Origin: G963667915 sp965197385
GTDB lineage: Bacteria; Acidobacteriota; Vicinamibacteria; Vicinamibacterales; UBA823
DNA: 64,000 nucleotides
Reading direction: 5' to 3'
NCBI GenBank assembly: GCA_965197385.1
Contig: CBDANA010000009.1
Coordinates: forward strand, 1,128,370 to 1,192,369
Below, piece after piece: positions 27,604 through 36,361 of the stretch. Both the position numbers and the translations under genes were made by a program. The stretch's first letter is position 1; each line of letters begins with the position of its first letter. The notes beneath the pieces are model-generated. The model worked only from the letters and a program-made list of their open reading frames with translations. It searched no databases and was not told the DNA's origin.

Positions 27604-27735
27604 TGCAGTTCAAGCCACTTCAAGGTCATCCGGCTGGTGGAGGGCTCGGACCTGCCCGCGCGACGGACGTTGCGGGAACTGCAGGTCAATCGGCCCACGT
27701 TTTATCGCTGGTATGCCCGTACGGTCCAAAAACTA
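27604..27735 (+). pseudogene. IS3-family transposase remnant (helix-turn-helix segment)
   Basis: About 40 codons (FKVIRLVEGSDLPARRTLRELQVNRPTFYRWYAR) match the start of IS3-type OrfB proteins, where this segment precedes the integrase core. No catalytic domain follows. It lies directly after the TonB receptor stop. Confidence 0.6.
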
Positions 27736-27763
27736 GATTGTGGGGTTGACGGCCGGTCATGTA

Positions 27764-28843
27764 TCACGCTGCTGACCGAGAGTCGTCGTGCAACATCCCA
27801 CCGAGCCGCTGGCGGCACTGGACGCGACCACGGGGTGGCGGGGCCGTCGCCAGCGGCAGGATCAGGCGATGGTCGAGCCCCTGGTGATTCCGTTCGTGGT
27901 GGTCGTGCGCGACGCACTCGCGGACGGCGCGACGCAGCGAGCCCTCGTCGATCAGGACCATGCGCTCGAGGCAGGAGTCCTGGATGGTGCGCACGAAGCG
28001 CTCCGTGTAGGCGTTCAGGTTCGGCGCGCGGGCGGGGCGTCGGCTGGGGGTGACATCGGCCGGGGGGAGCGTGTCGCGCACGGCCGGCCGGAAGAGCGGG
28101 TCGCGGTCATGGATGAGGAACCGGATGTGTCGCAGGCATCCGTCCTCGGCATCGGTGGCGTGCCGCATGAGCTGGGTGACCCACGGCCCGTCGGGCTCGG
28201 CGCTGATGCCCGCGATCTGACCGCGGCGGCTGGCCAGGGGAATCAGGCCCAGCCCGGTGACGCGGGTCAGGCCGCGTGGCGTCCAGCCCTCGACCGTGAA
28301 GCAGTCGGCGGCGGCGAGCACGTCCCCGTGGGCCGCGAGCAACTCCCGCCAGGTCGTGCGCGTCTTGCGTTCGGGGGCGGGTGCTAGGCCGCGCTCCTTG
28401 CGCACGTTGGCGATGGGGCCCCGCGCGACCTGATGCCCGAGGTTGCCGAGGGCACCCCGAATACGGGTGTCGCCCCACTCGCGGTGCTCGGTGGCCATCC
28501 GGACGATGAGCCGGCGGATCGTGTCCAGGCCCCGTGGGCGGCCCGGTCCGCGACGGCCGCGGCCGGCGTATCTCCTCGCGATCAGCTGTCGATGCCAGCG
28601 GAGGAGGGTATCGGGCGTGACCAGGGTGTGCCGGTCACGGTGTCCCCGTCGCCCGAGGCGCTTGGCCTGTGCGGCCCGGCGCCGGCGCTGGGCGTCGGTG
28701 AACCGGAGACGGCCAGGACCGAGCTGCTCTCGGCGGACGCGATTCTCTTCCTGGAGAGAGTCCATGACGTCACGCGGCTGCTGGTTGATCCAGCCCGCGA
28801 CGGCCACGACGAGGAACTGCAACACTTGGGGACAAGGCGACAT
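27764..28843 (-). CDS. Integrase-core (rve) transposase
   Basis: 359 residues. An N-terminal basic helix region (LRRAQAKRLGRRG-like; VTPDTLLRWHRQLIARRY) is followed by a retroviral-type integrase core with DDE: Asp in LAAADCFTVEGW, Asp in FLIHDRDPLFR and Glu in NAYTERFVRTIQ. Such single-gene integrase-core transposases (often annotated IS481/IS3-like) are common in Acidobacteriota and Planctomycetota. The C-terminal ~30 residues (RQRLGGMLHDDSR) resemble the usual end. Ends of the element were not found. Confidence 0.8.
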   Translation of the reverse strand: MSPCPQVLQFLVVAVAGWINQQPRDVMDSLQEENRVRREQLGPGRLRFTDAQRRRRAAQAKRLGRRGHRDRHTLVTPDTLLRWHRQLIARRYAGRGRRGPGRPRGLDTIRRLIVRMATEHREWGDTRIRGALGNLGHQVARGPIANVRKERGLAPAPERKTRTTWRELLAAHGDVLAAADCFTVEGWTPRGLTRVTGLGLIPLASRRGQIAGISAEPDGPWVTQLMRHATDAEDGCLRHIRFLIHDRDPLFRPAVRDTLPPADVTPSRRPARAPNLNAYTERFVRTIQDSCLERMVLIDEGSLRRAVRECVAHDHHERNHQGLDHRLILPLATAPPPRGRVQCRQRLGGMLHDDSRSAA

Positions 28844-28857
28844 ACGGGGCGAGCCTA

Positions 28858-29043
28858 GCAGCGGCTCTCGGCGGTCACGAACGTCGCGACCCGGCGAGCG
28901 TCCAGCGTAGAATCAGCCCGTCGGACGGCGTCGATCGGGTTCTTGGACAGTACGCGGTCATCGTGTCCACCTACGGCTGGCCAGCCGATATTGTCGACGA
29001 CGATGCCGTCCGCGAGCTGCTGGCGATCAACGGTGGGAACTAG
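28858..29043 (+). pseudogene. C-terminal fragment, possibly of a DNA methyltransferase-type protein
   Basis: An open stretch without a start reads AALGGHERRDPASVQRRISP ... VLGQYAVIVSTYGWPAD, then VDDDAVRELLAINGGN and TAG. The end YGWP-x-D ... LLALN is the typical last ~25 residues of large Eco57I/PglX-like adenine methyltransferases, but the piece is too short for certainty. It starts right where the integrase gene ends. Confidence 0.35.
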
Positions 29044-29379
29044 AGACCGGTTCGTGCTATTCCCTTCGGCTCCGTCCGGCGCCAAGGCGAAACTTGGGTC
29101 ATGGGGCACCGTCCTCTTGAGCCCGTGTGACCGACGCGTCTCCGGCGCTTCGGCGTGGACCGTGGCTGCTTCGATGGTGCGCTTGCGACCATTGTCGATC
29201 CCGGAACAGCGTGCTACGGTTCTCGACACTGTGCGCGGGTGATTCTTGAGACCGTGAGCGACAAGGCCGAGGCAGTTCTGCAGATCGACCACCTCTTCCA
29301 GTATGCCCTTTGCGCGGGTTTTGTCAACTTGCCGGACGCGGGCCGGGTCGCCGGCCAAGATCCGAACTTGGGCGGCTGC
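29044..29379. other. No recognisable gene (336 bp)
   Basis: Frames are open on both strands but none gives a sequence I recognise. The stretch lies between a methyltransferase-like fragment and an IS6 transposase and is probably remnant DNA. Confidence 0.4.
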
Positions 29380-30093
29380 TCACGAAGCACACGTCACCAC
29401 GTTCCATTCGGCGAACGCTCGGGTGCGGAGCGCGCGGTGATGAGCGGCTTGTAGGAGGTGCCGGCCGACGCGGAAGAGATTCTGGACGACGCCGTGGACC
29501 GACGCGAAGCGTTGGAGGTGCGCGATCGATGTGAAGCCGCGCATCTGGCGCTCGCGGTGGCGGGTCGGTTGATGAGGCACTTCGACGCGATTGTTCGCAT
29601 ACGGGGCTGTGCAGTGCATGACCGACGGGATCAGGGTACGGCAGGCGGCTTGATAGCTCGGCAGCTTGTCGGTGATCAAGCAGCGAGGGAGGGCGCCCTG
29701 TGTTTTCAAGAGCTTGCGGAAGAATCGGATCGCAGCTCGCCGATTCCGCCGGGGTTGCACGAGGATGTCGATCACATCCCCATCCTCGTCAACCGCCCGC
29801 CACAAGTACTGCGTCCGGCCCTGCATCCGCACGAACAGCTCATCGAGATACCACGTATCTCCCTGGCGCCGCCGCCGCCGCCGCCGCCGTCGCGCATACT
29901 CCAGCCCGAACGTCCGGCACCATTGGCGGATCGTCTCGTACGTGACGGTGATGCCGCGCTCGGCGAGGAGGTCCTCGACGTCCCGAAAACTGAGGCTGAA
30001 CCGGTGGTACAACCACACCGCGTGACTGATGACTTCCGACGGGAATCGGTATCCTCGGTAGCTCGGCATACGGCTACTGTGCCACGTCGGCAC
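29380..30093 (-). CDS. IS6-family transposase
   Basis: 237 residues, DDE transposase of the IS6/IS26 type (replicative or conservative cointegrate former). N-terminal HTH (FPSEVISHAVWLYHRFSLSFRDVEDLLAERG, TVTYETIRQW); catalytic Asp in TWYLDELFVRM, Asp in CLITDKLPSYQ, Glu in NNRVEVPHQPTRHRERQM. A GCC-GCC microsatellite near 29870-29893 encodes nine consecutive Arg after LEYA, longer than usual. One terminus (GGCACAGTAGCC, inverted at about 30072-30083) resembles the IS6 consensus; the matching end after the stop was not found, so the 3' side may be truncated. Confidence 0.87.
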   Translation of the reverse strand: MPTWHSSRMPSYRGYRFPSEVISHAVWLYHRFSLSFRDVEDLLAERGITVTYETIRQWCRTFGLEYARRRRRRRRRQGDTWYLDELFVRMQGRTQYLWRAVDEDGDVIDILVQPRRNRRAAIRFFRKLLKTQGALPRCLITDKLPSYQAACRTLIPSVMHCTAPYANNRVEVPHQPTRHRERQMRGFTSIAHLQRFASVHGVVQNLFRVGRHLLQAAHHRALRTRAFAEWNVVTCAS

Positions 30094-30099
30094 TCAAGT

Positions 30100-30357
30100 T
30101 GACTGTGAGCATGATTCCCCTGCCTGTCGGGGTTGCTCAGTGACACCGGTGGGTGCCGGTGGGCGCTGGCCTGACCCACAAGTTGACTGACCTACGGTCC
30201 TGGCTACTGAACTGTCGGTCATCGTCCGTCGGCGATTGACACGGCAACCCGTCTGACCGGATGGGCCGTGACCCAATAGGGGCCTGCTGCAACGTCGACC
30301 CATCACAGTCCTGTCCGCCCATCCGGCCGACGCACCAGCACCCGAGGAGGCCACCCG
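30100..30357 (+). ncRNA. IS110 left non-coding end, candidate bridge-RNA region
   Basis: Between the IS6 gene and the IS110 start lies ~250 bp with no ORF but several short inverted repeats (CACCGGTGGGTGCCGGTG; CCGTCTGACCGGATGGGCCG). In IS110-type elements this upstream non-coding end is known to encode the structured bridge RNA that pairs with donor and target DNA. The 5' limit is uncertain. Confidence 0.45.
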
Positions 30358-31443
30358 GTGACGAACCACAGGACTATCCAGCCTGACGCGCGGAAGGTGA
30401 TCGTCGGCGTGGACACCCACAAGCACGTCCACGTGGCCGTGGCGATCGACACGAGGGGGGTCCGCCTCGACGATCGATCGTGTGCCGCCGACTCAGACGG
30501 CTACCAACAGCTGATCACCTGGGCCGAGCGTCACGGCCGCATCGCCGCGTTCGGCATCGAGGGCACCGGCAGCTACGGGGCGGGACTCACTCGCGCGGTC
30601 CGGCGAGCCGGGCACCAGGTGCTCGAAGTGAACCGAGGCGACCGGCGCACACGTCGAATCGCCGGGAAGTCCGACCCCGTGGATGCCGAGACCGCCGCGC
30701 GGTCGGTTCTGGCGGGCCAATCGACCGCCATCCCGAAGACCGCGGACGGAGCGGTCGAGATGATGCGCCACCTCAAAGTCGCGCGCCGGACGGCGGTCAA
30801 AGCCCGCACCTCGGCGATGATCACGCTGAAGCAGATCGTCGTCACCGCGCCGCCCGCGCTGCGAGAGACCCTCAACCCGCTCGCCGACCAGGCGCTCCTC
30901 AAACGCTGCCGCGGATGGCGCTGCGGCACGATCGATACGCCGACCGCCTCGGCGAAACATACCCTCCGGGCGCTCGCCCGTCGCTGGTTCGCTCTCTCCG
31001 TCGAAATCGTGGACCACGACCGTCACGTGAGTCGACTCACCACCCAGACCTCACCGACGCTGCGTGAGGGCTTCGGCATCGGTGCCGACACCGCCGCCGA
31101 ACTGCTGATCATCTTTGGCGACACCCCCGATCGGATTCATTCTGAAGCCGCCTTCGCCAAGCTTTGCGGGGCCTGCCCCATCCCGGCTTCGTCCGGGATG
31201 ACGACGGGGCGCCACCGCCTCTACCGCGGCGGTCATCGCCAGGCCAACGCCGCGCTCCACCGGGCCGTCATCGTGCGGATGCGGTTCCACACACCAACCC
31301 TCAACTACGTCGAACGACGCACCGCTGAAGGGCGGCCCAAACGGGAGATCATCCGCTGTCTTAAACGCTTTCTCGCCCGCGAGATCTTTCAGCGCGTGAT
31401 GGCAGACTACCGAGCGCGCCAAGCCGCAGACTTGGCGGCCTGA
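30358..31443 (+). CDS. IS110-family transposase (complete copy)
   Basis: 361 residues, DEDD/serine recombinase-like transposase of the IS110 family. RuvC-like Asp19 in VIVGVDTHKHVH, Glu in FGIEGTGSYG, Asp pair in GKSDPVDAETAARS; the C-terminal Transposase_20 domain carries the catalytic-Ser segment ACPIPASSGMTTGRHRLYRG. Intact from GTG with SD GAGGAGG. Element right end at about 31471 (GGGGCGTCA), judged from the point of divergence from the copy at 23770-24652. It inserted into or next to a YgjP-like metallopeptidase gene, removing its 5' end. Confidence 0.92.
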   Translation: MTNHRTIQPDARKVIVGVDTHKHVHVAVAIDTRGVRLDDRSCAADSDGYQQLITWAERHGRIAAFGIEGTGSYGAGLTRAVRRAGHQVLEVNRGDRRTRRIAGKSDPVDAETAARSVLAGQSTAIPKTADGAVEMMRHLKVARRTAVKARTSAMITLKQIVVTAPPALRETLNPLADQALLKRCRGWRCGTIDTPTASAKHTLRALARRWFALSVEIVDHDRHVSRLTTQTSPTLREGFGIGADTAAELLIIFGDTPDRIHSEAAFAKLCGACPIPASSGMTTGRHRLYRGGHRQANAALHRAVIVRMRFHTPTLNYVERRTAEGRPKREIIRCLKRFLAREIFQRVMADYRARQAADLAA

Positions 31444-31477
31444 ACGACCGTCTTGACATGTAGGGGCGTCAGAACCG

Positions 31478-32113
31478 TTGGAGTTCCTGGCTGCCAATGC
31501 AGGCTGGATCCTCGACCAACTTGACCGGGTGGAGCGGCTACGCGGCGTTCGGTGCACTGTGCACCCCGTGGGCGAAATCCTCTTCCGGGGAAAGTCAACT
31601 CGAGTTCGCGTCGAGGTCACACAATCGCGATCCTGCGGCAACGCCGTACGGCTCATTGATGGCGAGATCGTTGTGTCGCGCGGACCGAACTCACGTACTC
31701 CTGTCGCGCGCAGCCTCGAACTCTGGCTGCGACGGGAAGCCCGCCGGGGGATCGAGAGCCACTTGGAGGCTGTAACGGCTCGGCTTGGTGAGCGGCCGGG
31801 GCGTGTGTTCGTCATGGGCCAGCGCACGAAGTGGGGTAGCTGCTCGTCTCTTAGGAACCTGTCGTTCAACTGGAGGCTCATCCTCGCCCCGGATTACGTT
31901 CTCAGGTATCTCGTGATACATGAGGCTGTACACCTAGTCATTCCAGATCACTCGGCAAGATTCTGGCTTACGGTGCAAGGCTTGTGTCCGGAGACGGGCC
32001 AGGCAAGACAATGGCTGCGAGAGCGGATGTTGGATCTGGTAGTTGATTTGGAGCGCGCGTTTGGACTATCTCCTGGAGGAGAATCGCGTCCTCCGGGGAT
32101 ACTGTCAAGTTAG
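31478..32113 (+). CDS. YgjP/DUF45-type zinc metallopeptidase, 5'-truncated
   Basis: 211 visible residues. Zinc site HEAVH (His148, Glu149, His152) with a further His in IPDHSARFW, preceded by the family hallmark RTKWGSCS (~116-122). N-terminal residues start in mid-domain (EFLAANAGWILDQLDRV), which in complete relatives lies ~50 residues from the start, so the 5' end was lost at the IS110 right end; translation could begin only at TTG 31478 or a later codon. YgjP proteins are M48/SprT-like peptidases, often near restriction-modification systems. Function here unknown. Confidence 0.75.
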   Translation: MEFLAANAGWILDQLDRVERLRGVRCTVHPVGEILFRGKSTRVRVEVTQSRSCGNAVRLIDGEIVVSRGPNSRTPVARSLELWLRREARRGIESHLEAVTARLGERPGRVFVMGQRTKWGSCSSLRNLSFNWRLILAPDYVLRYLVIHEAVHLVIPDHSARFWLTVQGLCPETGQARQWLRERMLDLVVDLERAFGLSPGGESRPPGILSS

Positions 32114-32159
32114 CGTTCGTCGAGCGAACCGGTACTCGGGATGGTGATCTCAGCTCAAG

Positions 32160-32315
32160 TCAGGCGGCGATCGTGACTGCATCCCACATGAGACAAGAGC
32201 GACCTCGTAGTTCCCGATGATGCGCCGCTCGCAACAGGTGACGGCCAACGTGGAAGAGGTTGCGGACGAGTCCATGCACGGACAAGAATCGCTGTGCCTG
32301 CCCGGGAGATCTAAA
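32160..32315 (-). pseudogene. IS6-family transposase, C-terminal remnant
   Basis: The last ~51 codons (FRSPGQAQRFLSVHGLVRNL, HLLRAAHHRELRG) match the C-terminus of IS6 transposases and resemble the copy at 29380-30093. Upstream the reading frame leaves the family, so only this 3' piece remains. Confidence 0.7.
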
Positions 32316-32737
32316 CCGGCGCCACCAAAGGAAGATTCTCGCCTCACGGTGAACATTCAGTTGGGCCTCGGCATCGCCGGGAAGCTCCAGGCCTCCAGCG
32401 ACAACTGCGCGGTCGAAGCACTCGTACGTCCGCTCGCCGATGCGAAGAGATTGTGCAAGTCGATCTTCCTCTCGCCAAGAGTGAACGGGTGGTTTACCAT
32501 TGATCAGCAATAACCGACTTGGATAGACGGTATTCAACAGAACCTGCGTCAATGCGTTGCATCGCAAGTACGACGATCGGTTCGACATCTGGAAGGCCAG
32601 CAAGGGCGAAGCGCTCGAGTTCGGGAAGCGGCGGCTTCGAGGTCGAGGTTCTCTAGCGGGAATCTCGCCCTCCATTCCTTCGGTCGCTCCGGCCACGCTC
32701 AAGAATCAGGCAAGGCGCGGCGGACGGAGGCGGTGGT
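32316..32737. other. No recognisable gene (422 bp)
   Basis: Open frames exist but show no family sequence; the region probably holds degenerate IS6 sequence at its left and scrambled DNA up to a metallo-beta-lactamase-fold fragment. Confidence 0.4.
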
Positions 32738-32929
32738 AGTCGGTCCGCTGGTCACTCGACGTGGCAAGAGGGCGTGCGTCTGTGCGAGGCGGCCGGCGCC
32801 GGCACCCTGGCGATCTTCCACCACGACCTGGCGCGGGGCGACGAAGCAATGGATGTGATCGCGGCGGCGGCCGAGCGGGCGCGGCCTGGGACGATCGTGG
32901 CTCGCGAAGGCCTGGTCCTTCGATACTGA
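32738..32929 (+). pseudogene. Metallo-beta-lactamase-fold hydrolase, 3' fragment
   Basis: The stretch GHSTWQEGVRLCEAAGAG, then LAIFHHDLARGDEAMDVIAA and IVAREGLVLRY before TGA matches the end of small MBL-fold hydrolases, including the last metal-binding His (HHD). The N-terminal HxHxDH part is absent. No start codon belongs to it. Confidence 0.65.
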
Positions 32930-33023
32930 TGCGGGGGCGCCCGCTCTGAAACACCTGGGGCCCATCCTGCGTCTTACAGTGGATATCGCTAGGCCTCGAC
33001 AACAATTTCAGGAGTACCCTCGC

Positions 33024-35345
33024 ATGGCATCGTCTCAGTGGTGCGCACGGTTCTCGACGTGGTCGGCCTGTCTGACCGTTCTGGCCATCGTGATTGGAGC
33101 GTCCGGCCAGGCCGCCGCGCAATCGTCCACCTCGGCCCTCGTGTCCGGTGCCGAGCGGACTCAGCTGGCTGTCGCTGCCGGTCGCGCCCCGGTCGCGGGC
33201 GCATCATCGGTCGAGGCGCCGCCGGTGATGGACGGCGACGTCATCAACGATCCGGTCTGGGCGGCCGCCGAACCCGTCAGCGGGTTCAGGCAGACGACCC
33301 CCGACGAGGGACAGCCGGCCTCGCAGCGCACCGAGGTTCGCGTCATCTACACGGCCGACACCCTGTACTTCGGCGTCGTGTGCTACGACGACGACCCGTC
33401 GATGATCGTGGTGGCCGACAGTCGGCGAGACTCTCCGCTCGATGAGACGGACAGCTTCCAGATCATCTTGGACACCTACCTCGACCAGCAAAACGGCTTC
33501 GTGTTCGGCACCAATCCATCGGGACTCGAGTACGACGGGCAGGTGACCAATGAGGGTCAGGGCAGCGGTCGCTTCGGCGGCGGCGGCTTCGCAGGCGGCG
33601 GTGGCCGGACGCAGGCAGGCTCGGGCGGCGGGTTCAACCTGAACTGGGACGGGTCATGGAACGTGCAGACTCGCATCACAGACACCGGGTGGACCGCGGA
33701 GTTCGCCATCCCGTTCCGGACACTGCGGTACCCGACTGGCACCGAGCAGACCTGGGGCATGAACTTCCAGCGCAACATCCGGCGCCGGAACGAGGCCGCG
33801 TTCTGGTCCCAGCTGCCGCGGCAGTTCAACCTGTACCGTCTCTCGTTGGCCGGGCAGGTTCGCGGAATCCATGTGCCGGCCCAGCGCAACCTCAAGATTA
33901 CGCCCTACATCCTGGCCGACCTGGATCGGCCCGGTTTGCCCGGCGACACGACGGCCACCGGCGACGTTGGCGTCGACCTGAAGTACAGCGTCACGCCGAG
34001 CGTCACGCTGGACGCGACCTACAACACCGACTTCGCCCAGGTGGAGGTGGACGATCAGCAGGTGAACCTGAACCGGTTCAACCTGTTCTTTCCGGAGAAG
34101 CGGCCTTTCTTCCTCGAAAACGCGGGGCTCTTCGCGGTTGGCAATTCCGGGCAGACCGAGCTGTTCTTCAGCCGGCGCATCGGTATCGGACCGGGCGGCG
34201 CGGAGATCCCGATCCTGGCGGGTGGGCGTCTGTCCGGGCAGGTGTCAGGCCTCAACGTGGGTTTCCTCAGCATGCAGACCGGGGAGGTCGGTGGCCTAGC
34301 GCCGACGAACAACTTCACCGTGGGTCGCGTCCGCAAGGACCTGCGGAACCGCTCCAACCTGGGGGCCATCTTCGTCAACCGTCAAGCCTCCGGGAGCCTG
34401 GCGGGGAGCGATGACTACAACCGCACGTTCGGCGTCGACGGGCGTCTGGGCGTCGGCGAGGACTGGACGTTCGTCGGTTTCGGCGCTAGGACCGAGACAC
34501 CTACACTCTCGGGCGACGAGTATGCCTACAGCGTCGGCAGCCGCTACAACACCGAGGCGTGGCAGATCAATTTCGATTACACGGAGGTCGGCGATAACTT
34601 CAACCCAGAGGTCGGGTTCGTGAGCCGGCGCGGCTACCGGCGCATCAACAGCTTCAACTTCCTGACCATCCGCCTCGACGACAACAAGTACAATCTGCAC
34701 GAGATCCGACCGCACGCCCTCTACCAGTCGTTCTGGGACTTCGACGGTCTCCAGGAGACCGGCTTCCTGCACACCGACGTCCACTGGGAATGGAAGAACG
34801 GCTACGAGCTGCACACCGGCACCGATCGCAATGTGGAGGGGCTCAAGGACCCGTTCGAGATCTCGCCTGGCGTGATCGTGCCGGTGGGCACCTACGCGCA
34901 CCAGCGCGCCAACATCGTGTTCATGACCAACCAAGGCGCCCCGTTCAGCTTCACGTTCCGCTCGTTCATCGGCGGCTTCTTCGGAGGCGACCGTGTCGCG
35001 CTCATACCCGGCGTCCGGTTCCGGGTGGGTGAGACGTTCAACACGTCATTCAGCCTCAGCCACAACAACATCGATCTGCCGGGCGGCAGCTTCGACACCA
35101 ACCTCGCCATCTGGCGGATGTCGTACTCGTTCAATCCCCGGGCGTTCATCCAGGCCCTGATCCAGTACAGCGACGCGGCGAACATCTGGTCCAGCAACCT
35201 CCGGTTCGGCTGGATCCAGCAGGCCAACACCGGCCTCTTCGTCGTCTACAACAACTCGCGCGGGCTGAACGACTTCCGAGATGCCCCGGTCGGCCGCAGC
35301 CTGACCTTGAAGTTCAGCCGAATGTTCGATGTCCTCGATCGGTAG
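33024..35345 (+). CDS. DUF5916 / CBM9-like outer-membrane beta-barrel protein
   Basis: 773 residues from ATG 33024 (SD AGGAG ten bases upstream); the frame extends to 32979 but those codons lack conservation. Signal peptide (LTVLAIVIGASGQAAAQ). Residues ~60-215 form the CBM9-like domain (PPVMDGDVINDPVWAAAEPV, FGVVCYDDDPSMI, DSFQIILDTYLDQQNGFVFG). The remainder is a DUF5916 barrel (VDLKYSVTPSVTLDATYNTDFAQVE, LFFPEKRPFFLENAGLF). A Gly-rich loop at ~190-210 is low-complexity. Role unknown; relatives often sit near TonB receptors and may bind glycans. Confidence 0.85.
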   Translation: MASSQWCARFSTWSACLTVLAIVIGASGQAAAQSSTSALVSGAERTQLAVAAGRAPVAGASSVEAPPVMDGDVINDPVWAAAEPVSGFRQTTPDEGQPASQRTEVRVIYTADTLYFGVVCYDDDPSMIVVADSRRDSPLDETDSFQIILDTYLDQQNGFVFGTNPSGLEYDGQVTNEGQGSGRFGGGGFAGGGGRTQAGSGGGFNLNWDGSWNVQTRITDTGWTAEFAIPFRTLRYPTGTEQTWGMNFQRNIRRRNEAAFWSQLPRQFNLYRLSLAGQVRGIHVPAQRNLKITPYILADLDRPGLPGDTTATGDVGVDLKYSVTPSVTLDATYNTDFAQVEVDDQQVNLNRFNLFFPEKRPFFLENAGLFAVGNSGQTELFFSRRIGIGPGGAEIPILAGGRLSGQVSGLNVGFLSMQTGEVGGLAPTNNFTVGRVRKDLRNRSNLGAIFVNRQASGSLAGSDDYNRTFGVDGRLGVGEDWTFVGFGARTETPTLSGDEYAYSVGSRYNTEAWQINFDYTEVGDNFNPEVGFVSRRGYRRINSFNFLTIRLDDNKYNLHEIRPHALYQSFWDFDGLQETGFLHTDVHWEWKNGYELHTGTDRNVEGLKDPFEISPGVIVPVGTYAHQRANIVFMTNQGAPFSFTFRSFIGGFFGGDRVALIPGVRFRVGETFNTSFSLSHNNIDLPGGSFDTNLAIWRMSYSFNPRAFIQALIQYSDAANIWSSNLRFGWIQQANTGLFVVYNNSRGLNDFRDAPVGRSLTLKFSRMFDVLDR

Positions 35346-35663
35346 GGTCGGGTCGGTCCGGCAGGCCACCGTCGGAGCATTGGCCGCAGCCTTGACCACC
35401 TCGGCCTTGTGTAGCGTCGCCTCGGGGTCTCCCTCCACCGGCGCCGTGTCCTGGTCCTGGACCTCGCCGGCGACCGCGTACTGCCGACCATCGGGCCCAG
35501 TGACGTACTCGAAGGTGGGGCCGCCTGTCGCGTACGGACCAGCTGCGGCCACATGCGACTGCTCGTGGGCCCGGACCCTTCGATCCTCGGTGGCGAGGCG
35601 CTCGACTTCACGCGGCTGCTCGGCGGTCAGCTCGTTGGCAGGCCCGTGCTCGACGGCCCACAT
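35346..35663 (-). pseudogene. SprA-related (CJM1_0395-type) putative metalloprotease, fragment
   Basis: Recognised from RRVRAHEQSHVAAAGPYATG, FEYVTGPDGRQYAVAGEV and VEGDPEATLHKAEVVKAAAN, the core of the SprA-related family (HExxH variant HEQSH). The 3' end is lost: after KAAANAP the frame runs into sequence antisense to the DUF5916 gene. The upstream limit near 35663 is also uncertain. Function of the family is not established. Confidence 0.65.
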
Positions 35664-35800
35664 GGTGCGGGACAGCTCGAGACGCTTCCGCGTGACCTGG
35701 TCCGCAGGGTGGCCGTTGGCCCTCCCGGACGCGTCAGATCAACCGGGCGTTGGTGCACGAATCCGGAGTGAGGTTGCGAGGGGGCAGACCAGACTGGATG

Positions 35801-35863
35801 GATGAAGTCGAGAGTCCATCCCACGTACAAGACAAAGTACCACGTCCAGAACTGGCGGTAGAC
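35801..35863 (+). mobile_element. 5' remnant of an IS5-family transposase
   Basis: Bases from ATGAAGTCGAGAGTCCATCC encode MKSRVHPTYKTKYHVQNWR then TAG, matching the first residues of the transposase at 22773. The remnant overlaps the upstream part of the bactofilin frame, which reads it in a different phase. Confidence 0.75.
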
Positions 35864-35965
35864 TCGACCAGCGAGCAATCGACAACCAGCGGGCCAGCCG
35901 TCCAGTCGCCGCCGGGGCGCGCGGCTTCACCGCAGGTTTCCAAGCAGCCGATCAGGAGAGAAGTT

Positions 35966-36361
35966 GTGAATATCGGCAAGTCGGTCATCATTAAGGGCGA
36001 ACTGATCAGTCGCGAGGATCTCACGATCGACGGTCAGGTCGAGGGCACGATCGAGCTGAAGGATCACACGCTGACCATCGGGTCGACCGGCAAGATCAAG
36101 GCAGGGGTCTTTGCCAAGACGTTGATCGTCATGGGTGCAATCAACGGCAAAATCGCCGCCTCCGAGAAGGTTGACATCCGCGACGGCGCCGCCGTCGAAG
36201 GCGACATCGTGGCGCCGCGGGTGGCCATCACGGAAGGCACGTACTTCCGAGGCAGCATCGACATGCAGCGTAAGAGTGAGCAGCAGGGGCAGGGGTCGCA
36301 GCAATCACGAGTGGCCGGCCTGGCCGAGCCGCCGCCGGTGCGGAAGTTGAGTACGCGGTAG
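35966..36361 (+). CDS. Bactofilin (polymer-forming cytoskeletal protein)
   Basis: 131 residues from GTG 35966, which has SD AGGAGAG six bases upstream and gives the usual core start NIGKSVIIKGEL. The right-handed beta-helix repeats of bactofilins are clear (LTIDGQVEGTIEL, LTIGSTGKIKAGVFA, VIVMGAINGKIAA, VDIRDGAAVEGDIVA). Bactofilins assemble non-polar filaments at the inner membrane. The same frame is open back to 35750; this longer form would add ~70 residues partly translated from an IS5 remnant, so I prefer the GTG. The C-terminal ~25 residues (VAGLAEPPPVRKLSTR) run to a fragment junction. Confidence 0.82.
   Translation: MNIGKSVIIKGELISREDLTIDGQVEGTIELKDHTLTIGSTGKIKAGVFAKTLIVMGAINGKIAASEKVDIRDGAAVEGDIVAPRVAITEGTYFRGSIDMQRKSEQQGQGSQQSRVAGLAEPPPVRKLSTR

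Noticed and set aside
27788..28858. Long plus-strand frames opposite the integrase gene
   Set aside because: GC-rich antisense shadows; the minus strand has a complete DDE integrase.
35329..35805. 158-codon plus-strand frame after the DUF5916 gene
   Set aside because: Antisense to the SprA-related fragment, which has recognisable family motifs.
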